DNA of 64,000 nucleotides from Mesodorylaimus sp. YZB2_4 (GCA_030248295.1 JASANH010000237.1:62001-126000), one strand, 5' to 3'; shown: positions 11,947-25,800, numbered from the stretch's first letter. The notes: generated from the sequence alone by a model not told the origin. Made by a program: numbers and translations.

Positions 11947-14900
11947 TCACACACATTGAACAGATTTGACACCGTTGACTTCCTCGAATCCTATCTTGAC
12001 CACAATATTCTCGTTCCCCATGGCTTTTGCAGTTTTTATTCGAGCTGTGTGACTCGAATGGTGGTTTGTGATAAATTTCTCCCTTTCTGGCTTTTTATAA
12101 AATTTTAGACAAAGTGAAGACAAAACAACGCTGACTGACGAAAGGGACATTGCTGCGGCTGCCATCCACGGTTGCAGGTTGAAGCCGATTGGATGAAAAA
12201 CACCTGAAAATACAACCCTGTCGAAACATTGAATGTGTAGTCATCCGTTCTTCCCACATGCCATTGGATAAGGTGCGGTGACTCTGTTGCACACAAAACC
12301 AAAACAGCCTAGCAATCGAACGAGAAATGCAAGCATACCAGCCGCAATAGGAATACCGATCAGATTATATATCGATGCGAAAAGAAAATTTAATCTGATT
12401 CTCCTGGTTGTCTTTTTTGATAAATCGATGGCTCCAAAAACATCCATAAGATCGTTCTAGTACAGAGAAGGGGCGAATTCAAGATTGTTGTGAAATTCTA
12501 GCAAAATATTACCTTTATTAAAACGATGCCAGCAGACTCGATAGCAACATCAGATCCAGTCGCGATGGCGATTCCGACATCGGCGGCTGCTAAAGCTGGG
12601 CTATCGTTGACACCATCACCAACCATGGCCACCTAGATGAGTGGGAAGGAACAGTAACCACAGGTAACAGGACTCGAACGATAAGTAGCAAGCGCCCCTC
12701 GCGAGAATGCTACCAAGTTGTTGGGCCCAAATTAATCGTTCAACATGAGTCACCGATACAAAGGTTACTGTATGCTCAGAATTTTACCTAGCTTGTCAAA
12801 AAAAACCAGCTGAGTTAAAAGCTTTTTAATAAAGAGAAAGAACACCACTCAGAAAACGACACGTGCACGTACCGTTTTGCCATGACCTTTCAACTCTTCA
12901 ATTTTCTCTTTTTTATGACTTGGAAGAACTTCGGCGAAAACAGTTTTTATTCCAACCTGAAAAGTTTAAAGATATATAGATTTCTCAGGACACTGTGTTT
13001 CAGCCACGATCAGACTATTTTCAGAATTGGGCAAATTACAACAAAACTAATCAGGCCACCCAGAACTATGAGTAGACAGCTGAGACTGGGAGTAAGGCAA
13101 GCCAGAATAGATCAAATTAAGGACTGATAATTTTTTAGGCAGGACTAGACGCAGAAACGAGATCAGAAAAGAGTTGGAATCAGGACCAAGCCTGGAATAT
13201 CACTATCAAGATTTTTGGGTAGAAACAGTAATTCTGACATGAGGACCAGCCAGCCGGGCCTTTTTTCGAGTGGCTGTGCATACTTGTATCGTACAATAAA
13301 GCACCATACTCCTTAACTATTCGTCCTCCTCTCTGCTGTAGAACCCATTGGCAGGGGCTCTTACATAGGGTCCGCATGAGGCGCGGAAATAAATTTTCCT
13401 GAACTTTTCCCCTGATATTTTTTCACACTGTGCCGGCGCTAGTGGATTAACTTTAACTGATTCACTGACTTGCAGCATGATTATCGTTCCTTGGTTGAAC
13501 GATTTTGCAAAATCTGATCGATTTAATTAAAATTCAGTTTTCTTCCTCTCGAAGGCGGGAAACTCAAAATTTGAAGCCTCAAAATGCAATCTCTAACAGT
13601 TTTCCCTGATTTTGGTTCCAAGACCCCCATTTTCCTAGGTTTTCCAGGCACTTCTCGGATTCCTTGACGTTTCCAGTTTTTCTAGCCTTTGCATATGAGC
13701 CCTCTTACAGAAATTACCCGCTTTGCAGTAGCTTTCGCCGTTTGCACATTGTCGCCAGTGAGTAAAATAACATTCAATCCCATTTCATTCAAGCATCGAA
13801 CCGCCAGCTGAGCTTCGGGCTTTATCACATCTGACACAACCACTATCGATATTACCAACCCTGAAAAATATGTCTGAAAATTGGTTGGAGCGAGAGTAAC
13901 TGAATAGCGCACCATCGACTGCGCACATGAAGGCGATGTGGCCTTGCTCTTGTTCACTTGTCAAAATCCTGTTCACATTGGCACTAATCGGGATATCATG
14001 CTTGCTTAGCCAAGCGTAATTGCCGATCACCACCTCGTGAGTAATCGATCGAGAAAAGGCAGCTAAAATTGATGATACTGATCGTGAGTGATTACTAGAA
14101 TTGCTTTTTTGAAGGCAAGAGTCCCCAACAAGGTTGTATCTATTTCACAGCTGGAAATCAGCCTGAAACTATCTTATATACATATATTCTGGCCTACAGA
14201 AGGAAATTTCTAGATTGTATCTGAAATACAGAATAATGGCATGTGCAACAAGATTGCACACGCTAAAGACAGTGCGTAAAGTAAAGTTTTAGATACGGTT
14301 GATGTTAGAGGAGGTGAAACTACTGTTCAGTGGAGAAGAGGGAGCTGCAAAAGCACCTTCTCCTTTTGGTGAGCAAAGGAGCCTTAAACTAAATTTTACA
14401 CAGATGAGCATTCGTGAGTCTCGGTTGGCCTGTAGAGAGATGCCAAGACATAACTGCCCCGTGGACATCTGATAGCAGAGATCGAGTGACTGTGACCTGA
14501 ACAGCATGGTTGCATAGCCAGGGTATAATAAAGTTTCAGATAGGGGTTTCGTCAGGTGCAAGGAAGCTGCGGCTTCTCAATCGACATTGTGCATGCCAGT
14601 GAGACGTCGACAGTCAAAAAAATGTAGGCACTAACCGTTCGAATCCAGTATGCCACTTTCTTCCATGGCTGCCTGCACAATTTCCACGCCGTCAATATGG
14701 ATTAGGTGGCCGACTTGAGTCAGATTCACGTTATCACTTGAAGGCTGATTGGGAAGTTGTATGTTCGATACACGGCATCGGACACCGTGTCCAGGGGATG
14801 ACTCGAAGTTGTCACATACTCCAACACGATCAGTTTGAAAATACTAAAATCGAAACAAGTATTTCTTAGAGCAGTTGTTTAGACACACACAAATATGATG

Positions 14901-17900
14901 GTATTCATCAATAATGGTATTCAACAAAGAGGATAAGTCAAGGAAAAAACAAGACCTGTCTGCTCAAAGAATGCTAAGCATGCTGAGCCAAAGAGGAAGG
15001 GAGAAAATTTCCTTGGGCCTCGATATGCAGGGAGGGTTTTTAAGTTTTTCCTGACTCGCTACAGGAAGGCTGCACGAATCTTCTCTATCTATAAAGAAAT
15101 TAAAAAGACGCGAGTATGGTTCACAAGTGGGAGCGTAGGCTTACCTCTTTCACATAATTCGCAATAGCGACACCAATCGGATGTTCCGAATTAGCTTCAG
15201 CTGTCCCCAGTAAGGCCAACATTTTCGACAGAGGGCAGGTTTCTTGTGGCACAAGTAAGCATATTTTCACCATTCGTGGTTTCCCTTCTGTTATTGTACC
15301 CGTCTTGTCGAACACGACCGTGGTTATCTGAAATACGACCATAAACGGCACATGAACTGCTCCCACTCTCAGCATTAGAACACTGGTTGCTTGCTACTGC
15401 TAGCTAACTGTAATAGGCAAAGTTCTCACGCTAGCCGTGGGTTTTCCACTCTCTTTATTGATGAAATATATAATTAGGAAATTATAAGCTCATATTAACG
15501 CATGATAGCATTCTTCCATTGAAGTGCTTCTTCGACAATACCTAGGCACTACCTTACGACACATGATCGGAATGCAGAAAGTAGCCTACACCTACTCATG
15601 GTCGCTAATTACCATACAGCAAATGTACCAGGTGTTTTACAGGACTTCATACCTTGTGCGCAGCTTCTAACGATTCCCCGCCTTTGATCAGAATGCCGTT
15701 CAGGGCACCGACCCCAGTGCCGACCATCACTGCTGTCGGGGTTGCCAAACCCAAGGCGCAAGGACAGGCGATCGACAGGACAGTAATAGCGTGCTCGAAC
15801 GCGTATTTGTAAATCAGCTCGAGTTTCTGACTCTCTATACCTTCAGCGATTGAGGCCATGGTGGTGTTGAGGGCCATGTAATGCTCGCCGTGTGTCTCAT
15901 TCTGCAAAGTATACATACTGTAGGTCGTCTGGGTGGATAGGACGCAATAATCACTCATTTACCAGTATGGACTGCGCATAATCAGGGACGGTGTAACCAA
16001 TGATCACCCACGTGATCCATGTCACAACAGACACTAGAATAACACCGGGCACGAAAAAACCAGCTACTTTGTCAGCAAATCGTTGTATAGGAGCCTAAAG
16101 TAGAACCTGTCCTATAAAGGCTTTTATTTTTGGACAATATGCCCAAGAACCTTGGATGTCTGGGCCTCTTCCACCAAACGAACAATTTGAGCCAAAGTCG
16201 AATCTTGCCCAATATGGGTCGCTTCGATCAATAAGGCACCATTTTGATTTATCGAACCGCCGATTACCATGGAACCTAAATCCGTAACTTCACTTGTTCA
16301 GACTGAATTTCGTAGCTACTTAGATAGGTATCAGCAGCAGTCATTGGCGTGGGCAGGCGCATGCGCAGTGTTCATGGCCCTGTAGTGATGAGAACAGAGC
16401 TAATATGCGGGGAAATCCAGTTTAGAGGTAGAAAAATTTGCGGGAAATTCAAATTTTTGCTTCTATACTGTAAATGCCAGTAAAGACAGATTGTAATGTT
16501 ACAACAGGTTTAGTCAAAAGGATCGAGTACTCACCAACTCTCTTCTCCACGGGCAGCGATTCACCAGTAAGAACACTTTCGTCCGTTGTCGACACACCAC
16601 GCAATACACGCCCATCGCATGGAATTTTCGCGCCTGGGACTACCTAAACGTACAATACGATCTCTATCACCATACAGGCAGATCAGATGATGAATCATCT
16701 GCTGTACCTTCAAGATATCGCCTCGCTGCACTAATCTAATATCGATGCTTCTCTCAACTGAAACAACCCCATTCGGCCCCAATTCGACCAGCACCGCCTC
16801 CTTTGCCTGCATATCCATCAATTTACTTAGGGCATCGGAAGTTTTACCCTAGAATACAGTTGCTGGTCGTCAACCATAGGACCATGTTTGACCAAAGACT
16901 TACCTTAGCTGCATGCTCTAGCCACCTGCCCAAACAAATGAATACCATCAGCATGGGCGGGGCATCGAAGAAAGTCTTCGGGCTGACAACCCAATGTTGG
17001 ATAGCTGCAGCGATAAGTACAGCGACAGAATAAATGTACGAAATCGATGTGGATAAGACGATCAGAACGTCCATATTGGCTGACCGATGTTTCAAGGCTT
17101 TATAGGACTGCACGTAAAAGTAACGACCACCAAAACTCTAAAAGTAGTCCAAAAAATGGCACAATAGCCAATGACATTTTCATAACGTGAACTCGAAATA
17201 TTGTACCTGAACTGGAGTCGCTAATAAAAATAGTATAAAATTTTCCAACGAAATGCCTGGAATAATTGCGTTTTGCCTGGACATGATGCTAGAGCTGTGC
17301 AAAATCCAACTGCTGCTAATCATGATTGCCATGACTGGAACGCCGAAGATTAGAGAGATTATGAATGAGAAGCGCCATCTGCAAGGAAAGATCGAAGTAG
17401 CTTGCTTACATGCTTCCAGCTCCGCTCCGCTCTGACTTCTCGCCCTTTAGAAAACCATTCGGTAAGTGAATCTGCTGCACAGGGGAGAAATTCTTGCGAC
17501 TTAGTTCAAAGAAGCCTAGTAAGACTTTTGGTCAGCCCCATTCGAGACTTCACCCATGCACTCCCCATGTATATTTAGGCTACAGTTCCACTGAAAGGTT
17601 GAAGCCCCAGCATTTTCTATTTGAATTGACCACCACCTCACTGACCCACGGATCATGGTTCTCTTTGACGGCGCGAAAAAAAGTCCAGGGTGGCTTTTGA
17701 TGGCGCTAGAGTATACAAAACGAAAACATTTCCCGCACTGCCTTCTTATTAGTGATCACCACAGATGGCGGCGGTAGAATTCCCACAACAGAATCGCTAA
17801 GTCGTTCCTGTCCCATGTGTTTACATTTCTTATCCGTTTTACTCTCGTCCCTTAGCTCCTCTGGGCCACCAATTCATCCATTCTTGCGCAGTCTGTTTCT

Positions 17901-20634
17901 GTTACTTGCGATTTCTATGTTTAAGCCCGCGCGCACAAGAAATGTTCTAATGCCAAGGCGCACACACGCTGATGGACCGCGCGGCCGTGTCAAGAAGCAG
18001 CTACTGTAGCGCGGGAATTCAAACGTCAGGTTCTTGGAAAAGTCTAACCAGCTCCAAAAAAGAAAATTTAGCTCATGGGTATAGAAAAAAGAAAAACTAA
18101 ATTTGAGTTCTCACTTTTTGATTTCTTCTTTATGATCCAAACCAGGCTTGGGGGTGACGTTGGCTGCTAGCGTGCAACCATATTCTAAATTCTAAATACA
18201 AAAATACTTTATCCCAGTTTTTGAGTGTTCCTCTTTCAAACCATCGCCTACTTTAATCGCCTTAATGACATCTCTTGGTCCAATAGTGTTTCTATCGAAT
18301 TCTACGACCCCGTGAGATGAATCAAAGGAAACAGAAATCGAAATCACGCCCGCCTGTGTCGACAAGCTAGACTCAATCTGGTGAGCGCAGGACGCCTCTT
18401 TCATTCGTGTGATCTGGAATAGGGATGACCAATTACAGTAGACGTGTGACTGGGCAGAAGCATTGCACATTTTTATGCTTCAAAATCAGAGAGCATTCTC
18501 ACTGCACATGTGATATTTCCTGAATTCCATAATTTCATTATCTATGTGCCTAATCTATCCATAATTCCATGATCTATGTCCTTAACCCCACATACCAGCA
18601 GCTCCAGTTTTCCATGTGACGCGTCCAGGGTGTCCATCGGGGACGCCTCGTAGCCGAGATCGCTAATTTTGTTCGCAATTTGATACGGCTTAATAATGCT
18701 GGGAGAATAATGAACCTCCGCCTTTCCAGCCATCAAAGCGACAAGAATGCGATGGATACCTGCACGAAGTAAACGTCACAGTCACCACTCTTGTGTTTTT
18801 CTGTTAGCCGTGCTGGCACCTGGTGGCAGTACCTGGTTTTTATTGACAAGGCGACATCGACAGCAGGGAAACTAATCGTAAGACTATCAGGCTATCAGAA
18901 ATCGACTGAGTCTAACGTTTGATCGTTAGGCTGATCGTGAGAAAAACTGCAGATTATATGAGACTTACAAGGCTAACGTGGAAGCAAACCTGACACAGGC
19001 TACATAAAGCAGGCCAACCAGTTTAGGTCCCTTTTCTGATTGTAATGTTGCATTTTTGAAACCTCGTGATTAGATACAGTACAACAGGTTTGGCTATGGA
19101 TAAAGTATGACAGGACATGACATGATGGCAGGAGAGCTCACCTTCAACTTTTTTTAAATTCTTTTCGATATTGGCGACGCATGATGCACACGTCATGCCT
19201 TGTATGGATATGGTACACGTCTCAATTCGATCCATCTGCACTGCCGAACTGACCTGCTGCCTTTTATTAGACTCCATTGCGCTTTCGAATATCGAGTATT
19301 TGGTTCCAGGCTGGCCGTGGAACTTGGGAGCTTGGGCGCAGGCGACAGGCGTTTGAGTGGCAACTACAAAGTAAGGGATTTCCCCTACACAGTACTTGAT
19401 TTAACCTAATATATGTGGTGGTTGTCTGGTATGCTCACTCTGGTCTCATACAGCAGTATCCTAACAGCTGAATGAGTTCAGGAGAATGTGGATAGTACAG
19501 CCAAGTCTCATGATAAAAAACAAACGACACAAGAAAGTACTGCAGCTAAAACCATATTTTACACGCCTCGGAAAGAGCATCCATGAGAAGCGCGGTGCAA
19601 AGATAAAACTGGTTGCAACAAACCAAACGGGTGCAAACAAAAGTTAAAAACCATGTTTTAAAGAATTCGCTATTGGTTAAAATATCTAAAATTTTTAAGC
19701 CATTGACTTTAGTTGCATGAAAAAGTGTATGCTGGTGGAAAGCTTCAATGAAAACTATTTATTCCAGGTTGCTAAGCTCCTGCGTGGCCCCACTAGACCC
19801 ACAGGATGTAAAGCAAACACCTCCAACCACCACCTCGTTTTGTCGTAGGTAAAAGGCGGGAATACGAAATTCTGTGAACAGTATCGTTCCAGTGTTCCAG
19901 TGAAGTGTGAGCGTGCCTGTGATGTCATAATGGGAGGGACCTCCTCCTGGAGCACATATGTAACTCCTGGGAAGATAGTGCCATCTACATGGCGATTATT
20001 GCGTGGCCAAGTGAAATCTCGACTTTGCTGCCCACACACTCAAGCGCACAGGGCTTCAGCACCCTTCAGGCGAAGTACACTATAGAATGTAGAATCAGAC
20101 TCTAGAAATGTCGGAATATTGAAAGAAGAGTATGATATTCACATTCACCACTCGCTTTTTACTAGTGGGGTAGCCAAAATTCTGGACCTCCAGTACCTAT
20201 GCAAAAAGTCGAAATTCTTAATTGCAAAGAGGGAACCATTGAAAATTGAGAGCATGACTTCTTGAAATATTTGAGATAGCGGTCCAGAATTTTGGCCCCG
20301 TGGGTGTTGAATCTGAAAAACTCTTTTTCCCATATCCTGACATCGATTCTAGAGTGTACGTCGTCTTTAGAGCATACCAAAAATGCGACATACCATTCTT
20401 TTCAGCTTCTTCGATCACTTTGGCTTCATATCCCATTTCGTCAACGGCATCAGCCACTGTCTGCTCTGTCCACAACGATGAGTCGTACTGAACTTGGCCC
20501 GTTTTCTCCGCCAAGTTTACCCTCACTGCAATAATACCCTCTTTCTCCATCATAGTTTCTTCGATGTTATTCACGCAAGAATGGCACGTCATTCCATCAA
20601 TATTCAGCGACACTGTTGCCAACATCTTGGTCAT
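11947..20634 (-). CDS. ATP7: Copper-transporting P1B-type ATPase, ATP7 family
   Basis: This is a membrane Cu(I) pump that loads copper into secretory compartments or exports it. Exons: 20394-20634, 19142-19363, 18596-18759, 18200-18413, 18115-18166, 17207-17378, 16904-17137, 16708-16848, 16535-16643, 16151-16275, 15963-16094, 15653-15901, 15145-15327, 14636-14843, 13913-14062, 13718-13860, 12873-12956, 12513-12632, 12339-12456, 11951-12203; phases agree and give about 1104 residues. Three heavy-metal domains come first: GMTCHSC, GMTCASC, then a third whose first Cys is missing (MKEASCAHQ). Then follow membrane helices, the actuator loop with TGES, the CPC helix (ACPCALG), the phosphorylation site DKTGT, SEHPIG, TGDN, GDGVND and the last two helices. 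Human ATP7 proteins have six metal domains and about 1500 residues; three is common in invertebrates. The end may be the TGA at 11947-11949 or a further exon. Exon 4/5 boundaries are the least certain. Confidence 0.93.
17520..17720. repeat. Dispersed repeat, second copy at 21290-21440
   Basis: Two stretches share the words CTTCACCCATGC, CCATGTA, CTCTTTGACGGCGC and GGCTTTTGAT in the same order, one in an ATP7 intron and one upstream of ATP7. They look like copies of a short dispersed element. No ends were defined. Confidence 0.4.
19085..19128 (+). mobile_element. 3' tail fragment of a tRNA-derived SINE
   Basis: The words TTGGCTATGGATAAAG followed by TATGACAGGACATGACATGA match the 3' end of the fuller SINE at 56236-56422. 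It lies in an ATP7 intron just downstream of the second exon. The head is missing. Confidence 0.5.
20164..20302. mobile_element. Short inverted-repeat element (MITE-like) in ATP7 intron 1
   Basis: The two ends carry an inverted copy of GGCCAAAATTCTGGACC-like sequence: GTAGCCAAAATTCTGGACC on the left and its reverse complement, GGTCCAGAATTTTGGCC, on the right, about 140 bp apart. That is the layout of a non-autonomous DNA transposon. No target-site duplication was confirmed. Confidence 0.45.
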
Positions 20635-23600
20635 GTTGTCAGCAACATGTGACCAATTGGTCAGTGATCGTTGGTTGACAGCCCAAATTATCTACGTCGA
20701 TGTACCAAAAATTTTGTTTCGTTTTGTTGGAAAATATGTCAACGAGCAAGGAACTAGAACACAAACAATTTTACAGGCTCCCTAGTTTTGTGTAGTTAGC
20801 ATTCGAGCAGGTAATCCGCTTTGAAGGCTGTCAACTGTTTCCATGGCACCAGAGATAATGAGAAACTAGTGTTCAAGCGTCATAGTCGCGGGAGAAAGGC
20901 GGTTTTACGATTTTATTTGTCCGCGATTGGGACACAAACTACAGTAGTTACCCGCTGCCAACGCCCACAAATTCAAAGAATTTGTATTTGCAGCAAGTCG
21001 CTTGTGTCGTGTAATAAGTATAGCATGTTGTGTTGATGTTTTGCATTAGCTGAACAAGCCAACTTGTGACAAAGCGATAACGCAATAGATTGTATCGTGA
21101 AATGGAGAAAACCTGCCTTGTCAATATCGTCCTATAACTTTGGAAAAGTGCCTTCGCTCGGACAAGACGCTTGTTTGCTGTAAATACGTATTCCATGAAA
21201 TTATAACACTATCAAAAGTCAACATGACCACAATATAAACAGTAAGCCTTTTCAGTTCAGCCCACAATATAAACAGTCGACTTTGCCTCTGCCGTATTAG
21301 ACCTACCTCGCTTCACCCATGCTTTCCATGTACACCAACTCCATAATTTTAATTTTGCATCGATCTCAATCGGTTAATCTACGAATCACATGCCTCTTTG
21401 ACGGCGCCGCAAAAGTGTAGTTTGACTTTTGATAGGTGCTGAAAATGTGTGCCTTGGGGGCACAGAATAGATTTAGGTAATTAACAGTGCATGGCTTCAC
21501 AGAAAACTACAAGTAGCTAACAGCGAGCTCACACATACCCTACCTGTTGTATTATATATAAGTACCTACTCTTGACACAATGAAAAACATGAGCCCTAAG
21601 CAGGAGTCGAACTCGCTCCTCTGAAACCACATTCAATAACCAAATTTCTGATTAAATAGCGGTGGCTTTGTTGAAATAAGGAAGTATCGTATATTCTATT
21701 TTATTATAATTTAATCACCAGAGCAGTGTTCAACAATGGCGTTTATCCAGTTCTCGATGCAGATCCAATGTCTCATCGAAATGCAATAAGACTTTCTGCT
21801 AGACGACGGCAGACGTGCGAGTAAGTGTGAATATTCGCATTCCCACAGTCGAATATTCACACTTACGCCTACCGTCACGACAGAATACAAGCATTTGTCA
21901 CATGCAAACGAGCCAACCTTTTCAAAGTTACGCAATACTTACTCCTCCTCCTCACTTGCAAGCCATTTCAATCAAAGAGAGAAGCGTGTAGGCGCCAGTA
22001 TTCGTGAAAAGTTCATTCCAGTTTGCTGTTTTCAGAAGTCCAACTTGGCAAATTCAGCGAATATTGAAAACGAAGCGGGGAGGGAGCAAAGGCTTTAAAC
22101 GACGTCAACAATTTGACTCTTTGGAACTCAAGCGAAGAGAAAAGTTGAGCGAATTGCCAGTCCAAAGATTTCACAGATCCAAAGATACATTATATCCAAA
22201 AATGTCTGTTATCACAGACTCAAAACTTTTAGACCAGCCAATGCACGGAGTGGAACCAGGGCTTAGATGGCTGGTCTAATCGGCCACAAGAAAAAGGGGA
22301 AGTGCCCCAACACGTTAGGCGCCGCGCACAGCGTCTAATCGCTCGTACATATATTCTTTTCTCTGTATACTGTATGTATGCATTGGGATGTCAGCGTCAA
22401 AGCCAGAAAGCTTGTGTTCTGTGCACCGCTGCTCTTCAGACAGGCTCACCAAAGGCAGCTGTGCTGTTTCACGTGAGCAACCTAAATACGCCAAAGCTGG
22501 CTCTGCGAGTAAAGTGATATGGCTCATCATTTCATGCCTAAGCCTCAAGGAACACTAGAAAATTCCCCCTCCCCTTCTTTTCTTCCTACTTTATGTTCAT
22601 GCTCATGGTTTATCATATCAGCAAGGAACCGATCGACGATGAAGGGACACATGACACAAAATGATTCACCTCGCGAGTCAAACACTCCTACTAAGAATTA
22701 GAGCAAGCGCTACAACGCATAGCCCGAGAATTAGACACTCCTAGCCCACTTTGTGGACCACGAGCGCAGGATTGCATGGTCCTCTGCTAGCTGCCAGGAT
22801 CAGTCGTCCAGTTATATTCATGCAGAAAAAGCATCTTCTACGCAGACATTTTTCCAAACCGTGGTTGCGCTTATCATTAGCACTGGCCGAGTAGACCAGC
22901 CATCCCAAGCCCTGGTTCCACTGTGTGCTGGTCTAAAAGTTTTGAGTCTGTCATAATAGACATTTTTGGATATAATAAAACCGTTTTTCGTTTTTTGCTA
23001 CAAGCCACTGTAGTTTGGCCCAAAATATTGCATGTCCCTACATCGATAAACTGAGAGAATCGGGTGACTTGACTACTATACGCCTTCTTCCAAACCTCTG
23101 AAAAACAGAAACATGAAACGGAAGGTGAGCTTGCGCCCATGAAATTACCAGTAAAGACCGCCTACAGATCATGCCTCCATCATACCCGATACAGTCTTTG
23201 AGTAGGCAAAAAGTCTAATCTTAAGACCGCTCACATTAATTGTCCGCAAAACATTCTCTGTGGCAAAAATATGCTGACATTACTGACATTACGAGAAGGC
23301 AAGCAGACAAGGGTAACAAATGGAACTAAAGTGACAACCTGTCAAAACCGAAGCCAGCCTAGGGAGAACTAGAGCGTTCTCGGAGTGGTCTTAACTTCCA
23401 CAGTATTTCCCCAGAGCATTCCATCAGAAGCTGAAACAGAACCCAGGATCTGCAAGTTTTATCAGGTTATTTATCAGCTTAAATTTTCCTCCACAATATT
23501 ACTTCTCATCAAATAAAACATGTGCTGCCCATGGAAACTCTTTCCACATCATTTATATTTCTTCACATATCCTCAATTTATAATCCGAAAATTAATTGGT

Positions 23601-24440
23601 GTCCACCAAACCCATCTTCATGAGCGCGCCTGAGCCTAGCCAAGCAATGGCGCTGCGCCTCAACCCGCTCAGTTGATGCTTCTAAGCTCCGCACCGAAAA
23701 TGAAGAAACAGAAACACCAGCGCCAGCTACTTTCGATAGTCGATAACTCAAGAAAGTCTGAACCAAAAAATTGATTTTTCGCAAGCTTTGCAAGATAAGT
23801 CAGATCTGCAACCGTGCCATTTTTATCGAAATCCGTCCAGTACCCGATGAGCAATGGATTAAAAAAGCCAAAACAGAGACTATTTTTAGGAATAACTTTT
23901 CAGAAATTGAAGCTTCAAAAAATGACTGTCAAAAGGCAGAATCGGGAAGTTTCAGCTTTCAGAAAAACTAACATTTACAACTGTGCGACCTCTGGTTGTT
24001 GATCGAGGCACATGTTGTCTTCTCCTCCTGCTCGTCGTCTTCTCCCCGCTGAACAAGAAATTAGCGTTGTGCGTCTTGTTGGCTGGTCAAAGCAGGCAAT
24101 AGCGTGCCTGCTGATATTTACGGACTTGCTAGTACGTTTGGTAAGCGCTTTCTACAGGACTGCATCAATATATGAAAATCGTGTGTCTCCGCCCCGAAAA
24201 ATAACCCATCTACTGTGCGTGCAACGTATTTTTTGGACGAATGCCACATGATTTTATGAAGACCTTCGAAAGAATGCGACAGGAAACTATAATTTTCTGT
24301 ACTGGAGGAGTACTTGATGCACCTGGAGTCTAGGGTGAAGCTAAAGCATTTTGTTAATTCTTTCAGGTGCAATAGTTATCAGGCCATAAAGTCGACATGG
24401 CACCGCGAAAGTGTGGTGTGTCAACAAAAAGAACATGAGC
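20635..24440. other. Gene-poor region upstream of ATP7
   Basis: No gene supported. It contains the dispersed repeat near 21290-21440, a tRNA-like fragment near 21590-21690 (minus; same GGGGCTCAT end as 38300-38400), a 17-bp perfect hairpin at 21821-21866, an inverted-repeat pair at 22185-22990 and a decayed minus-strand SINE near 22590-22700. The rest, about 23.1-24.4 kb, shows nothing I recognise. Confidence 0.45.
22185..22990. mobile_element. Foldback element with about 90-bp inverted arms
   Basis: The arm at about 22185-22285 and the arm at about 22880-22982 are reverse complements with few mismatches; they share TTATATCCAAAAATGTCT, ACAGACTCAAAACTTTTAGA and GATGGCTGGTCTA. The spacer of about 600 bp has no coding signal. 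This layout fits a foldback or non-autonomous TIR transposon. Confidence 0.65.
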
Positions 24441-24454
24441 GACCGCGGTAGTGC

Positions 24455-25800
24455 AGGGTACCCATACCCGTACCCATACCCGTACCCATACCCGTACCCA
24501 CCCGTACCCGGCGGGTATGGGTACGGGTTTGGGTAAGAGGCGACGGGTTCGGGTATGGGTTTGGGTAAGGGTCGGCGGGTACGGGTATGGGTGCGGGTAA
24601 GGGTCGGCGGGTACGGGTATGGGTGCGGGTATTCGTTCTTGTTTTTCTTTTAACAGCGCTGCAAATATGAATCTTATGCAGTTTGTGACTGTTTTTAGCG
24701 AAACAGTTCTGATGTCTGCTTTTTTGAGGCTAGTTGTGACCAATGTTGATATCAATATCCACATCTATATGTCATCGATATTGATATCATTTGGCATATC
24801 GATATCGAAATCGTATCCATGTCCATATCCGTATCTTCTTGGATCCATATCTACTATCTGTTTTTTTGGAACGCGGCACGTGAAGGGCGAGTATTTTCAA
24901 AGAAAACAGGTAATATATTATATCTTTTCACAACCAAGATATTGATAAAAGGATATGGATATTCAAACGATTTTGAGATTTGAAAATGCTTGTTTACTGC
25001 AAAAATGAGCCTGGTTTATATCAAAAAAGCCGCTAACGCGCCATCCGTGAAGGACGTCAAGACCCCTAGAGGTGGGTGCCACATGACTCGACACGACTGA
25101 CTGACTGACTTCTTGATTACCTGTCTGAGGGGGCTGAGGAAAAATAAGGGTGTGGCGCTAGGAGTCCATACTTGTATATGCCAGATATGCACCAGTGCAC
25201 CGTGCATGCACCGTTACTCTGACATGAATGCAGTTTCATTCAGAGTTTTAGATTGCCATGTTGTCGTTAGCTGCAGGCTTCTTAGTTTACACCTTATTGG
25301 GACGTTTATTTCCAAGGGAACAAGAAACCCAATAAATTACGCAAAATAGACATTATTCGGACGTTTAGCGCTAAAGCATTTGGCTCAAGGACTTTAGACT
25401 CAAGGACTTTGACCACAACTGACCAGTTGGCCAGACGCCTCTAATATTTTGCAGATAGCTTTCTTTTACACCTGGGAAAACATTACAATTTTTGGTTGCT
25501 CAAAGTTCGACTTAACGGTTGGCGATGTTCCCCTGTCAGATTACTGCTTTAAGAAAGTCTTTTGTCTAGAGATAGTGCATGAACTTTTGAATGAAAATTG
25601 AACCAGTTTTGTTGAAAACTCTGGTTTTCTATAATTATTTTTATGAATTAATTAGTTTTCTGTTTTGATACTCCATCCGAACATTCATCGAAAAACCGGG
25701 TACGGGTACGGGTATGGGTAGATTTTTGAAAAATTACGGGTACGGGTATGGGTATGGGTACACAGGTCGTCCAGCGGGTTCGGGTAGGTACGATTTTTAT
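24455..25800. mobile_element. Region bracketed by GGGTAC/GGGTAT self-similar repeats (possible hAT-type ends)
   Basis: From 24455 to 24640 the sequence is TACCCG/TACCCA repeats that switch to CGGGTA/TGGGTA near 24510. The same words return at 25695-25795. Between them, 24755-24860 has a second self-similar block of GATATC and ATATCGATATCG words. Bracketing by the same short word suggests one element of about 1.3 kb; no transposase domain was recognised inside. Confidence 0.45.
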
